64,000 nucleotides of DNA, from contig NZ_CP133188.1 in NCBI RefSeq assembly GCF_030913635.1, positions 1,736,001 to 1,800,000 on the forward strand, read 5' to 3'. A program made the translations under genes and the position numbers. The notes under the pieces are model-generated. The model had not been told where the DNA came from. It was given only the letters and a program-made list of their open reading frames with translations, and did not search any database. Positions 44,022 to 53,527 of the stretch are shown here, piece after piece (the stretch's first letter is position 1; each line of letters opens with the position of its first letter). Origin of the DNA: Sedimentibacter sp. MB35-C1. Its GTDB lineage: Bacteria > Bacillota > Clostridia > Tissierellales > Sedimentibacteraceae.

Positions 44022-47000
44022 AATTCAGTGACGGTCAACTAAAAGTAATAAATACGAGGAACAAAAATATACTTGTGTCTGCAGCGGCAGGGTCTGGAAA
44101 GACTACAGTCCTGGTAGAAAGAATTATTAAGTTGTTGATTGACGATAATGAGGACATAGATAAATTTTTGATTGTAACCTTTACAAATGCTGCTGCTTCC
44201 GGCATGAAGCAGAAAATTCACAAATCTCTTATAAAGGCAGTGCAGAATAGCAGTAACAAAGGGCATCTAAGCAGGCAGCTTAATCTTTTAAGCAGGTCAA
44301 ACATTTCTACAATACACGCATTCTGCATTGATATTGTTCGAAAAAACTTTCATGTAATCGGAATCGATCCGAATTTTAGGATAGGCGATGTAAATGAAAT
44401 TGATATACTTCTTAATGAAACAATAGACGAGATTTTGGAAAAGCATTATACAGAGAAAACACCTGGATTTATTCAGCTTGTTGAGAGTTTTACCGGAAAC
44501 CGCGGCGATTTTGAACTTAACGAAATTATTAAGGATATTTACAGATTTATTTTAAGCTTTCCAGATCCAATGAAGTGGCTCGATGAAAAAATTAATCTGC
44601 TTTTGATGTCTAGTGATGGTTTGAAAAAATCACCGTGGTTGGAGGCAATAAAGGATAATCTTAGGCTTCAGCTATCAGGAGGCGAAGAAATACTTAAAAC
44701 CGCGATAAAATTGTGTGCTGATGATGGAGGTCCCACTCCGTATAAAGAAACACTGACGGATGATATGCAAAATATTCAAAATTTGGAAGAGTTCCTTGAA
44801 AATGATTTTGAAAAGTTTCTATATTCGATACACAGCGTGAAGTATTTGTCACTGAAGCAGATAAGGGGAAAAGCAAAGGAAGAGATTGATGCGGAAAAAC
44901 AGGAAGAAGTAAAACTTCTGAGAGATGAATACAAGAAAATTATAAGCAGCATTAACAAGATGATACCGAACAGAACATTGTCTGAATTTGCTGCTGATGT
45001 TAATTATATGCATGTTTCTATGAGGGCTCTGTTTGACATTATTTGCGATCTGGACAAAAGTTTCAAAACCAAAAAAATGGATAAATCGATTGCGGATTTC
45101 AATGATGTAGAACATTACGCCCTTGAAATTTTGAGGCAGGAGGACATAGGCAAAAGTTACAGGAGCAGGTTTAAATATATATTTATTGATGAGTACCAGG
45201 ATAGCAACAGCCTCCAGGAGGAATTGCTGAGCAAAATAAAAAGAGAAAATAATTTATTTATGGTAGGAGATGTAAAGCAGAGCATATACCGTTTCAGATT
45301 GTCTGATCCTGCGATTTTTAACGAGAAGTGCGAAACATACCCACTTTCTGAGAGGAGCGGTCAGGATATAAGAATTGATCTGACGCAAAACTTCAGAAGC
45401 AGAAAGGAAATATTGAGCGGGATAAATTATGTATTCAGTAATGTTATGAATAAGACTCTTGGAGAGGTGGATTATAACCGGGATGTATTTTTAAACCCCG
45501 GTTCGGAATTCACAGATAACCGTTCGGATGAAAGAGACTGCTTTATGGATCTTACAATTATAGATAAGGATACCTCGGAATCAGATGACTTGGATGATGA
45601 AATCAGATCTATGAAGACAGCAGAACTTGAAGCTTATATGGCTGTTCAAAAAATAAATCAGCTTCTTAAAAAAAACATGAATGAACCTATAAGAGCAAAT
45701 AATGTATATAACAAAGCAGGTGTAGAAGCAAAAAAAATTCAATACAAGGACATAGTGCTGCTTATGCGTTCTGTATCAGGGTGGGCAGGTATATTTGAAC
45801 AAATTTTCAATGATAATGGGATACCTTTCTATTTTGACGGAGGATCCGGTTATTATGAAACTATTGAAATACAAGTTATATTGAATTTGCTTAAAATAAT
45901 TGATAACATAAGGCAGGATGTTCCGGCTTTAAGTGTTATGAGATCTCCAATAGGCTTGTTTGAAGCTGATGACCTTGTACAAATACGTCTTAAGAATCCA
46001 AAATTAAATTTTATTGATGCTCTGTACGAATATAAAAATAACTGCTCTGATGATCTTGCCATAAAAATAAGAAATTTTATAGACAAAATTGAAAACTGGA
46101 AAAAGAGGAGCAGGTACAGTCAGCTAAGTGATTTTATATGGGAGGTATTGATGGAGACAAATTATTATTATTTTGTCGGAATGCTTCCCAATGGGAGAAT
46201 AAGGCAGGCAAATCTAAGGATGCTGACTGAAAAAGCATCTGATTTTGAAAAAACTTCCATGAGTGGTCTGTTTAATTTTTTAAGGTATGTTGAAAAGCTT
46301 AATAATTCTTCATCTGATACCGGTAGTGCAAAAACACTTGGAGAAAATGACAATGTTGTACGGCTTATGTCTGTGCACAAAAGCAAGGGCCTTGAATTCC
46401 CTGTTGTAATTATTTGCGGCCTGAACAAAAAGTTTAATCGGACCGATTCGTCAAAAAGCATATTAAAGCATAAACTGCATGGAATCGCTCCAAAATATAT
46501 TAATCCGCAGCAGAGGATATACAGAGAGACTTTGCCGAGAATCGCCGTAAAAAATATAATAAGAACTGAAAATATTTCAGAAGAAATGAGGGTTCTTTAT
46601 GTTGCCATGACGAGAGCAATTGACAGGCTAATAATGATAGGAACAGTTGATAAATTCGACAGAAGGTTGAAAAAATGGTCAAAAGGACCGTCTTTGTATA
46701 ATATTTACAATGGCGATTCATTTTTGGAATGGATTTGCACCACTTTATTTAAAAACTTAGATGCATACAGCACGCTTAGTAGTGTAAGCTCTGAAAATAT
46801 GATTTTCGAAACATTTGTCAGCGAAGGTGTCAGTCCTGCAAAATGGAATGTAAACAAGATTACATTATCTCAAATAAACAGAAATGAGTGTGAAGCGGCT
46901 GAAAAAAAAGCTGTGAGGATAAATGAAATGAATTTGTTTAAATGCCATGATTACAGCAATGAGAAAACAGAAATAAACCGCAGGCTGAGCTGTGAATACT

Positions 47001-47656
47001 CTTTCAGAAGTTCCATAAATGTTCCTACAAAGCTTTCGGTAACAGATTTAAAGGTTTTAAAGCGCGAGAATATTGAAACGGTTAAGTTTAATATTCCTGC
47101 TTTGAGAGACATACCTCAGTTTAAAGAAAAGGATTCTGATTTTACACAGGCAGAAATAGGGTCAATTGTCCACTTCGTAATGCAGCATCTCAATATTTAT
47201 GACAACATGGGAATAGAAAATATTAAGGAACAAATAGATGGTATGGTTCAAAAAAAACTTTTGACTGAGCAGGAAGCAAGTGTGGTTGATGTAAAAAAAA
47301 TATTTGGGTTTTTCAGAACTGATATAGGCAGAAGAATGAGATCGTCGTTACAAGTAAAGAGAGAAGTTCCATTTGTGATCAAAAAAAGTGCTTCTGAGAT
47401 TATTGAATACCTGGATGGTGATGATATGATACTAATTCAGGGAATTATAGACTGCTATTTCTATGAAGACGATAAAATTGTAATAATAGACTATAAAACG
47501 GATGAAATTATTGACGGCAATACAGATGCTGCTATTGATGAATACAGCCGTCAGATATTGTCATATAAGGAAGCTGTAGAAAAAATAACGGGAGTCGAAG
47601 TTAAGGAATGTTACCTGTACTTGTTTGATATTGAACAGGCGGTTGAGATAAGATAA
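44018..47656 (+). CDS. addA: AddA, helicase-nuclease subunit A
   Basis: 1212 residues. UvrD-type helicase motifs include Walker A AAAGSGKTTVL (near 21-31), FIDEYQDSN (motif II near 390), GDVKQSIYRFR and VMSVHKSKGLEFPVV (motif V). The C-terminal nuclease has IIDCYFYEDDKIVIIDYKTDE near 1150. It is the 3'-5' translocating motor and the 3'-strand nuclease. It overlaps addB by four bases and ends at a long bidirectional terminator. Confidence 0.95.
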   Translation: MKFSDGQLKVINTRNKNILVSAAAGSGKTTVLVERIIKLLIDDNEDIDKFLIVTFTNAAASGMKQKIHKSLIKAVQNSSNKGHLSRQLNLLSRSNISTIHAFCIDIVRKNFHVIGIDPNFRIGDVNEIDILLNETIDEILEKHYTEKTPGFIQLVESFTGNRGDFELNEIIKDIYRFILSFPDPMKWLDEKINLLLMSSDGLKKSPWLEAIKDNLRLQLSGGEEILKTAIKLCADDGGPTPYKETLTDDMQNIQNLEEFLENDFEKFLYSIHSVKYLSLKQIRGKAKEEIDAEKQEEVKLLRDEYKKIISSINKMIPNRTLSEFAADVNYMHVSMRALFDIICDLDKSFKTKKMDKSIADFNDVEHYALEILRQEDIGKSYRSRFKYIFIDEYQDSNSLQEELLSKIKRENNLFMVGDVKQSIYRFRLSDPAIFNEKCETYPLSERSGQDIRIDLTQNFRSRKEILSGINYVFSNVMNKTLGEVDYNRDVFLNPGSEFTDNRSDERDCFMDLTIIDKDTSESDDLDDEIRSMKTAELEAYMAVQKINQLLKKNMNEPIRANNVYNKAGVEAKKIQYKDIVLLMRSVSGWAGIFEQIFNDNGIPFYFDGGSGYYETIEIQVILNLLKIIDNIRQDVPALSVMRSPIGLFEADDLVQIRLKNPKLNFIDALYEYKNNCSDDLAIKIRNFIDKIENWKKRSRYSQLSDFIWEVLMETNYYYFVGMLPNGRIRQANLRMLTEKASDFEKTSMSGLFNFLRYVEKLNNSSSDTGSAKTLGENDNVVRLMSVHKSKGLEFPVVIICGLNKKFNRTDSSKSILKHKLHGIAPKYINPQQRIYRETLPRIAVKNIIRTENISEEMRVLYVAMTRAIDRLIMIGTVDKFDRRLKKWSKGPSLYNIYNGDSFLEWICTTLFKNLDAYSTLSSVSSENMIFETFVSEGVSPAKWNVNKITLSQINRNECEAAEKKAVRINEMNLFKCHDYSNEKTEINRRLSCEYSFRSSINVPTKLSVTDLKVLKRENIETVKFNIPALRDIPQFKEKDSDFTQAEIGSIVHFVMQHLNIYDNMGIENIKEQIDGMVQKKLLTEQEASVVDVKKIFGFFRTDIGRRMRSSLQVKREVPFVIKKSASEIIEYLDGDDMILIQGIIDCYFYEDDKIVIIDYKTDEIIDGNTDAAIDEYSRQILSYKEAVEKITGVEVKECYLYLFDIEQAVEIR

Positions 47657-47662
47657 AAGCTG

Positions 47663-47711
47663 AAAAAAAAATAATGAAGAATGATTGGCCGTCACTCTTC
47701 ATTATTTTTTT
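47663..47711. terminator. Bidirectional terminator after addA
   Basis: AATAATGAAGA pairs with TCTTCATTATT, flanked by an A8 run upstream and a T7 run downstream, so it can end both convergent transcripts. Confidence 0.9.
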
Positions 47712-47715
47712 ATGC

Positions 47716-48648
47716 CTAACGTCTCCTTCTCTGCTTAATGCGAATTGGTGTTGGATTCTCTTTTTTTTCGTTGTAGTTGGCTTTGTGTTCATCATAATTT
47801 ATTGTTTTTTCGTGACTTTCATAGCGGTTGTTTTTATAGTGTTTGCTATATCTGTCATTTTCAAGTTTGTTATAGTTTTCATCCCTGCTGTCGTATGTAT
47901 TCTTTTCATTTTCTTTATGTTGTGCTGCAAGATTTGGTATTGCAACTTCATCATCCTCATCATCCGGTAAAAATGATTCGTTTCGGAATTCAGGTTTATC
48001 AGTGTAATCGTCATAAGTTTCTAAATCTTTGACATCTATATCTTTATAATTGTCATTTTTCTCTTCTGCTTTAGTGTTCATGCTATTTATCATAGGCATG
48101 AAAGCTTCCATGAGGCTGTTTAAATCAACATTATTTTCGGAGGACCCGCTATCCGAATTTTGTGCAAAATTTGATATAATATCGCTAATGTTTTCATTTT
48201 TAAGCAAATCATTAAAACCGCCGTTTTTCATCATATTCATTGCAACGGTACTCATTATTTTTTCCATGTTGTTTGCAATAAGCGGCTGTGAAAGAATTTT
48301 GCCCATTGGAACATTTCCACCCTTCATTAGTGCGGTCATCATGTCGGTGGGAGATTTTGCATTTAAAGATTCAATTGGCTTGAATGTCTGAGCTCGGTTC
48401 AGAAATGAATATAATCCGAGCAATGTGCTTATTTTTTCAAAAAGCGGCAAATATGTATTAACTCTTGTTACTGTGCCTGGAGATGTCAGCGGAGCAAATG
48501 TCCGAACCATGCCGATTAAATTTTCAACCTTTTGCGGATCTGATATTAAGCCGGATGTCAGGTTTTTTGTAGTTCCTGATAATTTAGACACCATGCCCGG
48601 AAGCTGGTTTGTTCCGAAAATATACTTTGCGGCAAATAAATACAGCAA
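47716..48648 (-). CDS. Hypothetical protein with charged C-terminal tail
   Basis: At least 310 residues. It starts with a hydrophobic segment (LLYLFAAKYIFG), then a helical middle rich in Met and Asn (PTDMMTALMKGG, NMMKNGGFNDLL), and residues about 190-310 form an acidic then basic, disordered tail rich in Asp, Glu, Asn, Lys, ending RIKQRRRR. The middle resembles sporulation/YqfC-like helical proteins only loosely; I do not recognise the family. A TTG at 48648 is assigned, but AGAGGG (48676-48671) is far upstream and an ATT at 48663 sits at ideal distance. Confidence 0.5.
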   Translation of the reverse strand: MLYLFAAKYIFGTNQLPGMVSKLSGTTKNLTSGLISDPQKVENLIGMVRTFAPLTSPGTVTRVNTYLPLFEKISTLLGLYSFLNRAQTFKPIESLNAKSPTDMMTALMKGGNVPMGKILSQPLIANNMEKIMSTVAMNMMKNGGFNDLLKNENISDIISNFAQNSDSGSSENNVDLNSLMEAFMPMINSMNTKAEEKNDNYKDIDVKDLETYDDYTDKPEFRNESFLPDDEDDEVAIPNLAAQHKENEKNTYDSRDENYNKLENDRYSKHYKNNRYESHEKTINYDEHKANYNEKKENPTPIRIKQRRRR

Positions 48649-48810
48649 TATTTGAACTGGAATAATATCACCCTCTTAAAATGATAATCAATATTACATT
48701 TTATTCATGGGGTTATATTGTGTTACACAAAAATGAGCCATTAAGATAAATTAATCTGTAATCTATTTAATTTTGCGGCATATTATGTAATTAGGAATGG
48801 AGGTATACAC

Positions 48811-49128
48811 ATGTCAAAAATTTTTAAAAGTTTCGATGACAATGAATTAAATAAAATCACTGAAAGCAAGGAGTTTAAGAAGGTAGCTAACAACAAAAAG
48901 GTCAATGATTTTGTGAACAATAAACAGTTTAAAGAATTCCAAGAGAAATATACGGGCAAGTCAGAAGATGAAATTTTAAATGATGCTAAAAACATGAGCA
49001 AAAAGCTTAAGGAACAATACGGAGAAGAGGAATATAACAAAAAAATAAACGACCTAAAAAACTTTGAAATGTTTCTAAGTCCTGAACAAAAAAAGAAAAT
49101 GAGAAAGTTTTTGGATAGTTTAAAATAG
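48811..49128 (+). CDS. Hypothetical highly charged helical protein
   Basis: 105 residues, nearly all helix-favouring, with many Lys, Glu, Asn and Phe. The phrases KEFKKVANNKKVNDFVNNKQFKEF and LSPEQKKKMRKFLDSLK (each cited short) suggest repeated helical hairpins. No transmembrane or signal segment. I do not recognise a family. It is divergent from the 310-residue hypothetical, with a 162-base gap, and starts after AATGGAGG. Confidence 0.6.
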   Translation: MSKIFKSFDDNELNKITESKEFKKVANNKKVNDFVNNKQFKEFQEKYTGKSEDEILNDAKNMSKKLKEQYGEEEYNKKINDLKNFEMFLSPEQKKKMRKFLDSLK

Positions 49129-49147
49129 TCTTGATTTAAAGTAAGTT

Positions 49148-49173
49148 AAAAGGGAATAAAACCTCCCTTTTTT
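49148..49173 (+). terminator. Terminator
   Basis: AAAAGGGA pairs with TCCCTTTT, loop of eight, then more T. Confidence 0.8.
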
Positions 49174-49277
49174 CTTTATTTTTATAAAAATTTTTATACA
49201 ACAAGATACATATTTATATTATTTTGTTTTTTTAATGCATACAAATGTTAAAAAGTGTTTGTATTTAAAAATTGAAC

Positions 49278-49363
49278 TGAAAACGCTAACATCATTATGT
49301 GTTTATTTTGAAAACGTTTCAAAATTTATTAAAATAATTAAAAAAAATAAATAATCGTTTTCA
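49278..49363. promoter_or_regulatory. Cluster of three TGAAAACG (cre-like) motifs
   Basis: TGAAAACGCTAACA at 49278-49291 fits the cre consensus TGWNANCGNTNWCA fully. TGAAAACGTTTCAA lies at 49309-49322 within a palindrome TTTTGAAA-x3-TTTCAAAA (49306-49324). A reversed copy, TGAAAACGATTATT on the minus strand, is at 49363-49350. All are upstream of the promoter. CcpA or a LacI-type regulator is likely. The 363-base gap otherwise is AT-rich. Confidence 0.6.
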
Positions 49364-49424
49364 TTAAAATACAAAAATTAGCAAAACATTTATAAATGGA
49401 AAAAACAGGACATATAATAATTGT

Positions 49425-49453
49425 TTGACAATTCATATATATTCAATTATAAT
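49425..49453 (+). promoter_or_regulatory. Consensus promoter of the DUF3798 operon
   Basis: TTGACA (49425-49430), 17 bases, TATAAT (49448-49453), a perfect sigma-A match. Confidence 0.9.
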
Positions 49454-49491
49454 TAAAACCAGGTTATATTTTATTAATTAGGAGGGACAAA

Positions 49492-50730
49492 ATGAAGAAG
49501 GTTATAAGTATCTTGTTAGTGCTTGTTATGGTTTTCGGTTTAGCTGCTTGCAGTAAACCTGCGGAAGCACCGGCAGAACAACCGGCAGAGCAGCCGGCAG
49601 AACAACCTGCGGAAGCACCAGCAGAACAACCTGCAGGAGATGCAGAGCCTTTTGAAGGCAAAATTGCTATTGTAACAAATACACTTTCACAAAATGAAGA
49701 AGAGTATCGTTCGGCTCAGGAAATGGTAGAGAGATACGGCGAAGATAAAGTATCACATGTTTTATGGCCGGATAACTTTATGACTGAGCAGGAACAAATG
49801 ATCAGTATTATTACAAAGATAGGTTCAGACCCTGATGTAAAAGCGCTGATTATAAACCAGGCTGTACCGGGAACAAATGCAGCCGTTGATAAATTGCTGG
49901 AAATGCGTGATGACATGTTTATTGTTTACTGTGCACCTCAGGAAAATCCTCCAGATGTTGTGGCAAGAGCAAACTTAATCCTTCAGCCGGATGAGCTTGG
50001 AATGGGTAACAGTATTCCGGAGCAGGCTCAATTATTAGGAGCTAAGACATTGGTTCACTATTCATTCCCAAGACATATGTCAGTTGTACTTCTTTCAGCA
50101 AGAAGAGACCTTATGATAGCTAAGTGCGAAGAAATAGGACTTGAATTTGTTGATGCAACTGCACCGGATCCAACAGGAGATGCAGGTGTACCTGGAGCGC
50201 AGCAATTTATTCTTGAAGATGTTCCTAAAATGGTAGAAAAATACGGTAAAGATACTGCATTCTTCTCAACAAACTGTGCAATGCAGACACCGTTAATTAA
50301 AGCTTGTTATGATGCAGGAGCTATTTATCCTCAGCCATGCTGTCCATCACCATATCACGGATACCCGTCAGCACTAGGTATTGAATCAACAGGATATACC
50401 GTAGATGCGATGGCAAATGTAATAAGCGAAACAGCAAAAAAACTTCAAGAAGGCGGAGTTCTTGGCAGATTCTCAACATGGCCAGTACCTGTAGCTATGA
50501 TGAACACTGTATCTGGAAGTGAATATGCTATCAAATGGATAAAAGGTGAAGTTGGAGATGACCTTGAGCCGGAAGTATTGGAACAATTAATGACGGAATA
50601 TGCTAACGGACTTGAAGTTTCTACAACACAATACATAGAAGAAACAACAGACGGGACAGCTGAATATCCTACATTCAGACTGATAATGATGGATTTCTTA
50701 ACATATGGTGAAGAGCATATTATAGATTAA
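49492..50730 (+). CDS. DUF3798-family substrate-binding lipoprotein
   Basis: 412 residues. The lipobox ends at C20 (LAAC). Residues 22-47 are a repetitive PAEAPAEQPAEQ linker. From 53 the DUF3798 domain begins (KIAIVTNTLSQNEEEYRSAQ) and runs to the end, with a type I binding-protein layout: two alternating alpha/beta lobes, and an RDLMIAKCEEIGLEFVDATAPDP hinge region. It contains several Cys and a PCCPSPYHGYPSA segment. The partners are an RbsA-like ATPase and two permeases, so it is the importer's ligand-binding protein. The ligand is unknown. Start after GGAGGG. Confidence 0.85.
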   Translation: MKKVISILLVLVMVFGLAACSKPAEAPAEQPAEQPAEQPAEAPAEQPAGDAEPFEGKIAIVTNTLSQNEEEYRSAQEMVERYGEDKVSHVLWPDNFMTEQEQMISIITKIGSDPDVKALIINQAVPGTNAAVDKLLEMRDDMFIVYCAPQENPPDVVARANLILQPDELGMGNSIPEQAQLLGAKTLVHYSFPRHMSVVLLSARRDLMIAKCEEIGLEFVDATAPDPTGDAGVPGAQQFILEDVPKMVEKYGKDTAFFSTNCAMQTPLIKACYDAGAIYPQPCCPSPYHGYPSALGIESTGYTVDAMANVISETAKKLQEGGVLGRFSTWPVPVAMMNTVSGSEYAIKWIKGEVGDDLEPEVLEQLMTEYANGLEVSTTQYIEETTDGTAEYPTFRLIMMDFLTYGEEHIID

Positions 50731-50756
50731 CACTTTATTAATATTAAAAGGTAATT

Positions 50757-50806
50757 AAGGAATGTTTCGGAGTTTCCTATTGATGAACTTCCGTTGCATT
50801 CCTTTT
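50757..50806 (+). terminator. Hairpin attenuator after DUF3798 gene
   Basis: AAGGAATG pairs with CATTCCTT, and CGGAGTT with AACTTCCG inside (one bulge), followed by TTTT. It lies between the binding-protein gene and the ATPase gene and probably limits transcription into the transporter. Confidence 0.65.
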
Positions 50807-50831
50807 ATTAAACATACCACAGGAGGTAAAA

Positions 50832-52427
50832 ATGAGTGAAAACCTTCTAAGCTTAAAAAATGTTTCAAAGGAGTATTCCGGAAACAAAGTATTAAAGGAT
50901 ATAAATATTGAGCTGGAAAAAGGTGAAATACTTGCTCTAATAGGTGAGAACGGTGCTGGAAAATCAACATTAATGAACATATTGTTTGGAATGCCCGTTA
51001 TTCATACGACTGGAGGATTTGATGGTAATATTGAAATTGAAGGAAAACATGTTAATATAAAATCTCCACACGATGCAATGGATTATGGTATAGGTATGGT
51101 ACATCAGGAATTTATGCTTATACCCGGTTTTACAATTACAGAAAATATTAAATTAAACAGGGAAATTACCAAGCCTAACGTTGTGAGCCAAGTTTTTGGT
51201 AAACGTATGGAATCTTTGGACGTAAAGAAAATGAACGAAGATGCAAGAAAAGCTCTTGATATTCTTGACATGAACATTGATGAGTTTCTTCCTGTTGCAG
51301 GGCTTCCCGTAGGGCATATGCAGTTTATAGAAATTGCACGTGAAATAGATAAAAAGGGAATTAAAATTCTTGTGTTTGATGAACCCACTGCGGTATTGGC
51401 AGAAGCCGAAGCTAAAAATCTTCTAAATGCAATAAAAAAATTGTCCAAAAAAGGTATAGGTATTATATTTATCAGTCATAGGCTTGATGAAATTATAGAT
51501 GTAGCAGATAAAGTTACAGTACTTAGAGATGGTGAGCACGTTGCAACAAAAAAAATAAAAGACACAAATAAGTTTGAGATAGCCCAGCTTATGGTTGGCA
51601 GAAAGGTTTCAATTGACAGAAAAAGCGCTGAAAATAAAGTTATAAGTGATGAAACAATTTTAAGCATCAAAGATTTGAATGTATCCATGCCCGGAGAAAG
51701 AGTAAAGGGTGTGAACCTTGATATCAAAAAAGGAGAGATAGTAGGAATAGGAGGCCTTGCGGGACAAGGAAAACTGGGTATCGCCAATGGCTTAATGGGA
51801 ATATATCCGGCAACAGGAGAAATTACTTTTAACGGAGAAAAACTCTCCCTAAATGATCCTAAGGAAGTTATACAGGCAGGGCTTGCATTTGTTAGCGAAG
51901 ACAGAAAAGGCATAGGCCTTTTACTGGATGAATCTATAGAGGGTAACATAGTTTTTTCTGCAATGCAGACGAGAAATGATTTTCTTACTGAAATTGGTCC
52001 TTTCAGATTTAAGGATTCAAAAATGATAAGGCAGCATGCTTTAAAGATGATTAAGGATCTTGATATTAGATGCACATCTTCTCTGCAAAACGCTGGGAGA
52101 CTCAGCGGAGGCAATCAACAGAAAGTGTGCGTTGCTAGGGCTCTTACTTTAAATCCAAATCTTCTTCTGGTTTCAGAGCCTACAAGAGGAATTGACATAG
52201 GTGCCAAGAAACTGGTACTGGATTTATTGAAAAAATTGAACGAAGAATACGGTATGACCATAGTTATGACTTCCTCCGAACTTGCGGAATTAAGAAGTAT
52301 ATGTGACAGGATTGTAATAATATGCGAAGGCAAGGTTGAAGGAGTTCTTTCTCCTGAGGCTCCCGATGCGGATTTTGGTCTGATGATGTCAGGAAGCCGG
52401 CATGATGTAGAAGGGAGTGAAGCATAA
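50832..52427 (+). CDS. Simple-sugar-type ABC ATPase (two domains)
   Basis: 531 residues with two ABC domains in the RbsA/MglA/BMP layout. The first has Walker A GENGAGKST (38-46) and a Walker B ILVFDEPTAVL; its signature segment reads LPVGHMQFIEIAREI, where the usual LSxGxxQ is altered. The second has a degenerate Walker A (GGLAGQGKLG) and LSGGNQQKVCVARAL with TSEPTRGIDIGA-like SEPTRGIDIGAKK. It ends in TAATG overlap with the permease. It differs from rbsA of the ribose operon in sequence. Confidence 0.9.
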   Translation: MSENLLSLKNVSKEYSGNKVLKDINIELEKGEILALIGENGAGKSTLMNILFGMPVIHTTGGFDGNIEIEGKHVNIKSPHDAMDYGIGMVHQEFMLIPGFTITENIKLNREITKPNVVSQVFGKRMESLDVKKMNEDARKALDILDMNIDEFLPVAGLPVGHMQFIEIAREIDKKGIKILVFDEPTAVLAEAEAKNLLNAIKKLSKKGIGIIFISHRLDEIIDVADKVTVLRDGEHVATKKIKDTNKFEIAQLMVGRKVSIDRKSAENKVISDETILSIKDLNVSMPGERVKGVNLDIKKGEIVGIGGLAGQGKLGIANGLMGIYPATGEITFNGEKLSLNDPKEVIQAGLAFVSEDRKGIGLLLDESIEGNIVFSAMQTRNDFLTEIGPFRFKDSKMIRQHALKMIKDLDIRCTSSLQNAGRLSGGNQQKVCVARALTLNPNLLLVSEPTRGIDIGAKKLVLDLLKKLNEEYGMTIVMTSSELAELRSICDRIVIICEGKVEGVLSPEAPDADFGLMMSGSRHDVEGSEA

Positions 52428-53527
52428 TGGTTGAAGTAAAGGATAAAAGCAAAAGCTTTAAGGAAATTATAAATAAGATAGGCTTACCGACGATGATCAT
52501 AGGTACATTTTGGATAGCTCTTCTTATTATGGGAGGCGCTTTGGGTATATCAATGTCAACTCTGATGAGTGATACGTTAAAAAGAGCTGGCATGAACGGA
52601 ATACTTGTTCTAGCTATGGTTCCTTCTATCCAGTCAGGAACGGGACCTAATTTTGCATTGCCTATAGGCATTGTGTGCGGCTTGTTTGCTATAGTTCTTT
52701 CCATAGAATTCGGTTTTATGGGAGCATCATGGTTGTTTGTTTCTATCGCTCTTGCAATTGTATTTGCAACTATCCTTGGGTATTTGTATGGAAAGCTATT
52801 AAATGCAGTTAAGGGTTCAGAAATGACCATAGCTACTTATACGGGATTTTCTATATCCGCGTTTATGTGTCTTGCATGGCTTATGATTCCATTCACAAGC
52901 ACCAAAATGGGATGGTTTATGGGAAATGGATTAAGGGAAACAATTCAGTTGGATGCTGTTGAAGGAGCTCAAATATTAAGCAATTTCTGGAGATTTGCAA
53001 TTGGAGGAGAGAACGGATTGATCACTGTAGGCGGTACTAAAGGACTTATAATACCTACAGGGATGATACTGATATTCCTTTTATGCTGTGCGCTTGTATG
53101 GCTGTATTTCAGATCAAAATCCGGTATAGCAATATCAGCTGGAGGAATCAATCCTAGATTCGCTCAAGCATCCGGCATCGAAATAAATAGAAACAGGGTA
53201 AAAGCTAATATTTTGTCCACAGTATTGGGGGCAGTGGGAATAATAGTATATTCGCAGGGATATGGATATGCTCAGCTTTATAATGCACCTCTAATGATGG
53301 CGTTCCCAGCTGTAGCAGCCGTTCTCATAGGAGGGGCAACAGCTTCAAGAGCCAAGGTTTCGCATGTAATAATAGGAACAATTATATTCCAGGGACTTTT
53401 GACGACTGCATTGCCTGTAGCAAATCAGTTATTTGAAGGCACCGACTTGTCGGAAATACTTCGTATGGTAATTCAGAACGGAATAATCCTTTATGCTTTA
53501 ACTCAGGTTAAAGGAGGCGATAAATAA
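52427..53527 (+). CDS. ABC permease 1 of DUF3798 importer
   Basis: 366 residues with about eight to nine spans. The coupling region reads NPRFAQASGIEINRNRVKANILSTVLGAVGIIVYSQGY and later VAAVLIGGATASRAKVSHVIIG, the BPD_transp_2 (RbsC/branched-chain) hallmark. TAATG overlaps join it to both neighbours. The two permeases are different and probably form a heterodimer. Confidence 0.88.
   Translation: MVEVKDKSKSFKEIINKIGLPTMIIGTFWIALLIMGGALGISMSTLMSDTLKRAGMNGILVLAMVPSIQSGTGPNFALPIGIVCGLFAIVLSIEFGFMGASWLFVSIALAIVFATILGYLYGKLLNAVKGSEMTIATYTGFSISAFMCLAWLMIPFTSTKMGWFMGNGLRETIQLDAVEGAQILSNFWRFAIGGENGLITVGGTKGLIIPTGMILIFLLCCALVWLYFRSKSGIAISAGGINPRFAQASGIEINRNRVKANILSTVLGAVGIIVYSQGYGYAQLYNAPLMMAFPAVAAVLIGGATASRAKVSHVIIGTIIFQGLLTTALPVANQLFEGTDLSEILRMVIQNGIILYALTQVKGGDK

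Noticed and set aside
51476-52830. Long minus-strand frames of about 190-210 codons inside the DUF3798 ATPase and permease genes
   Set aside because: They are mirror images of strongly conserved domains and have no signals of their own.
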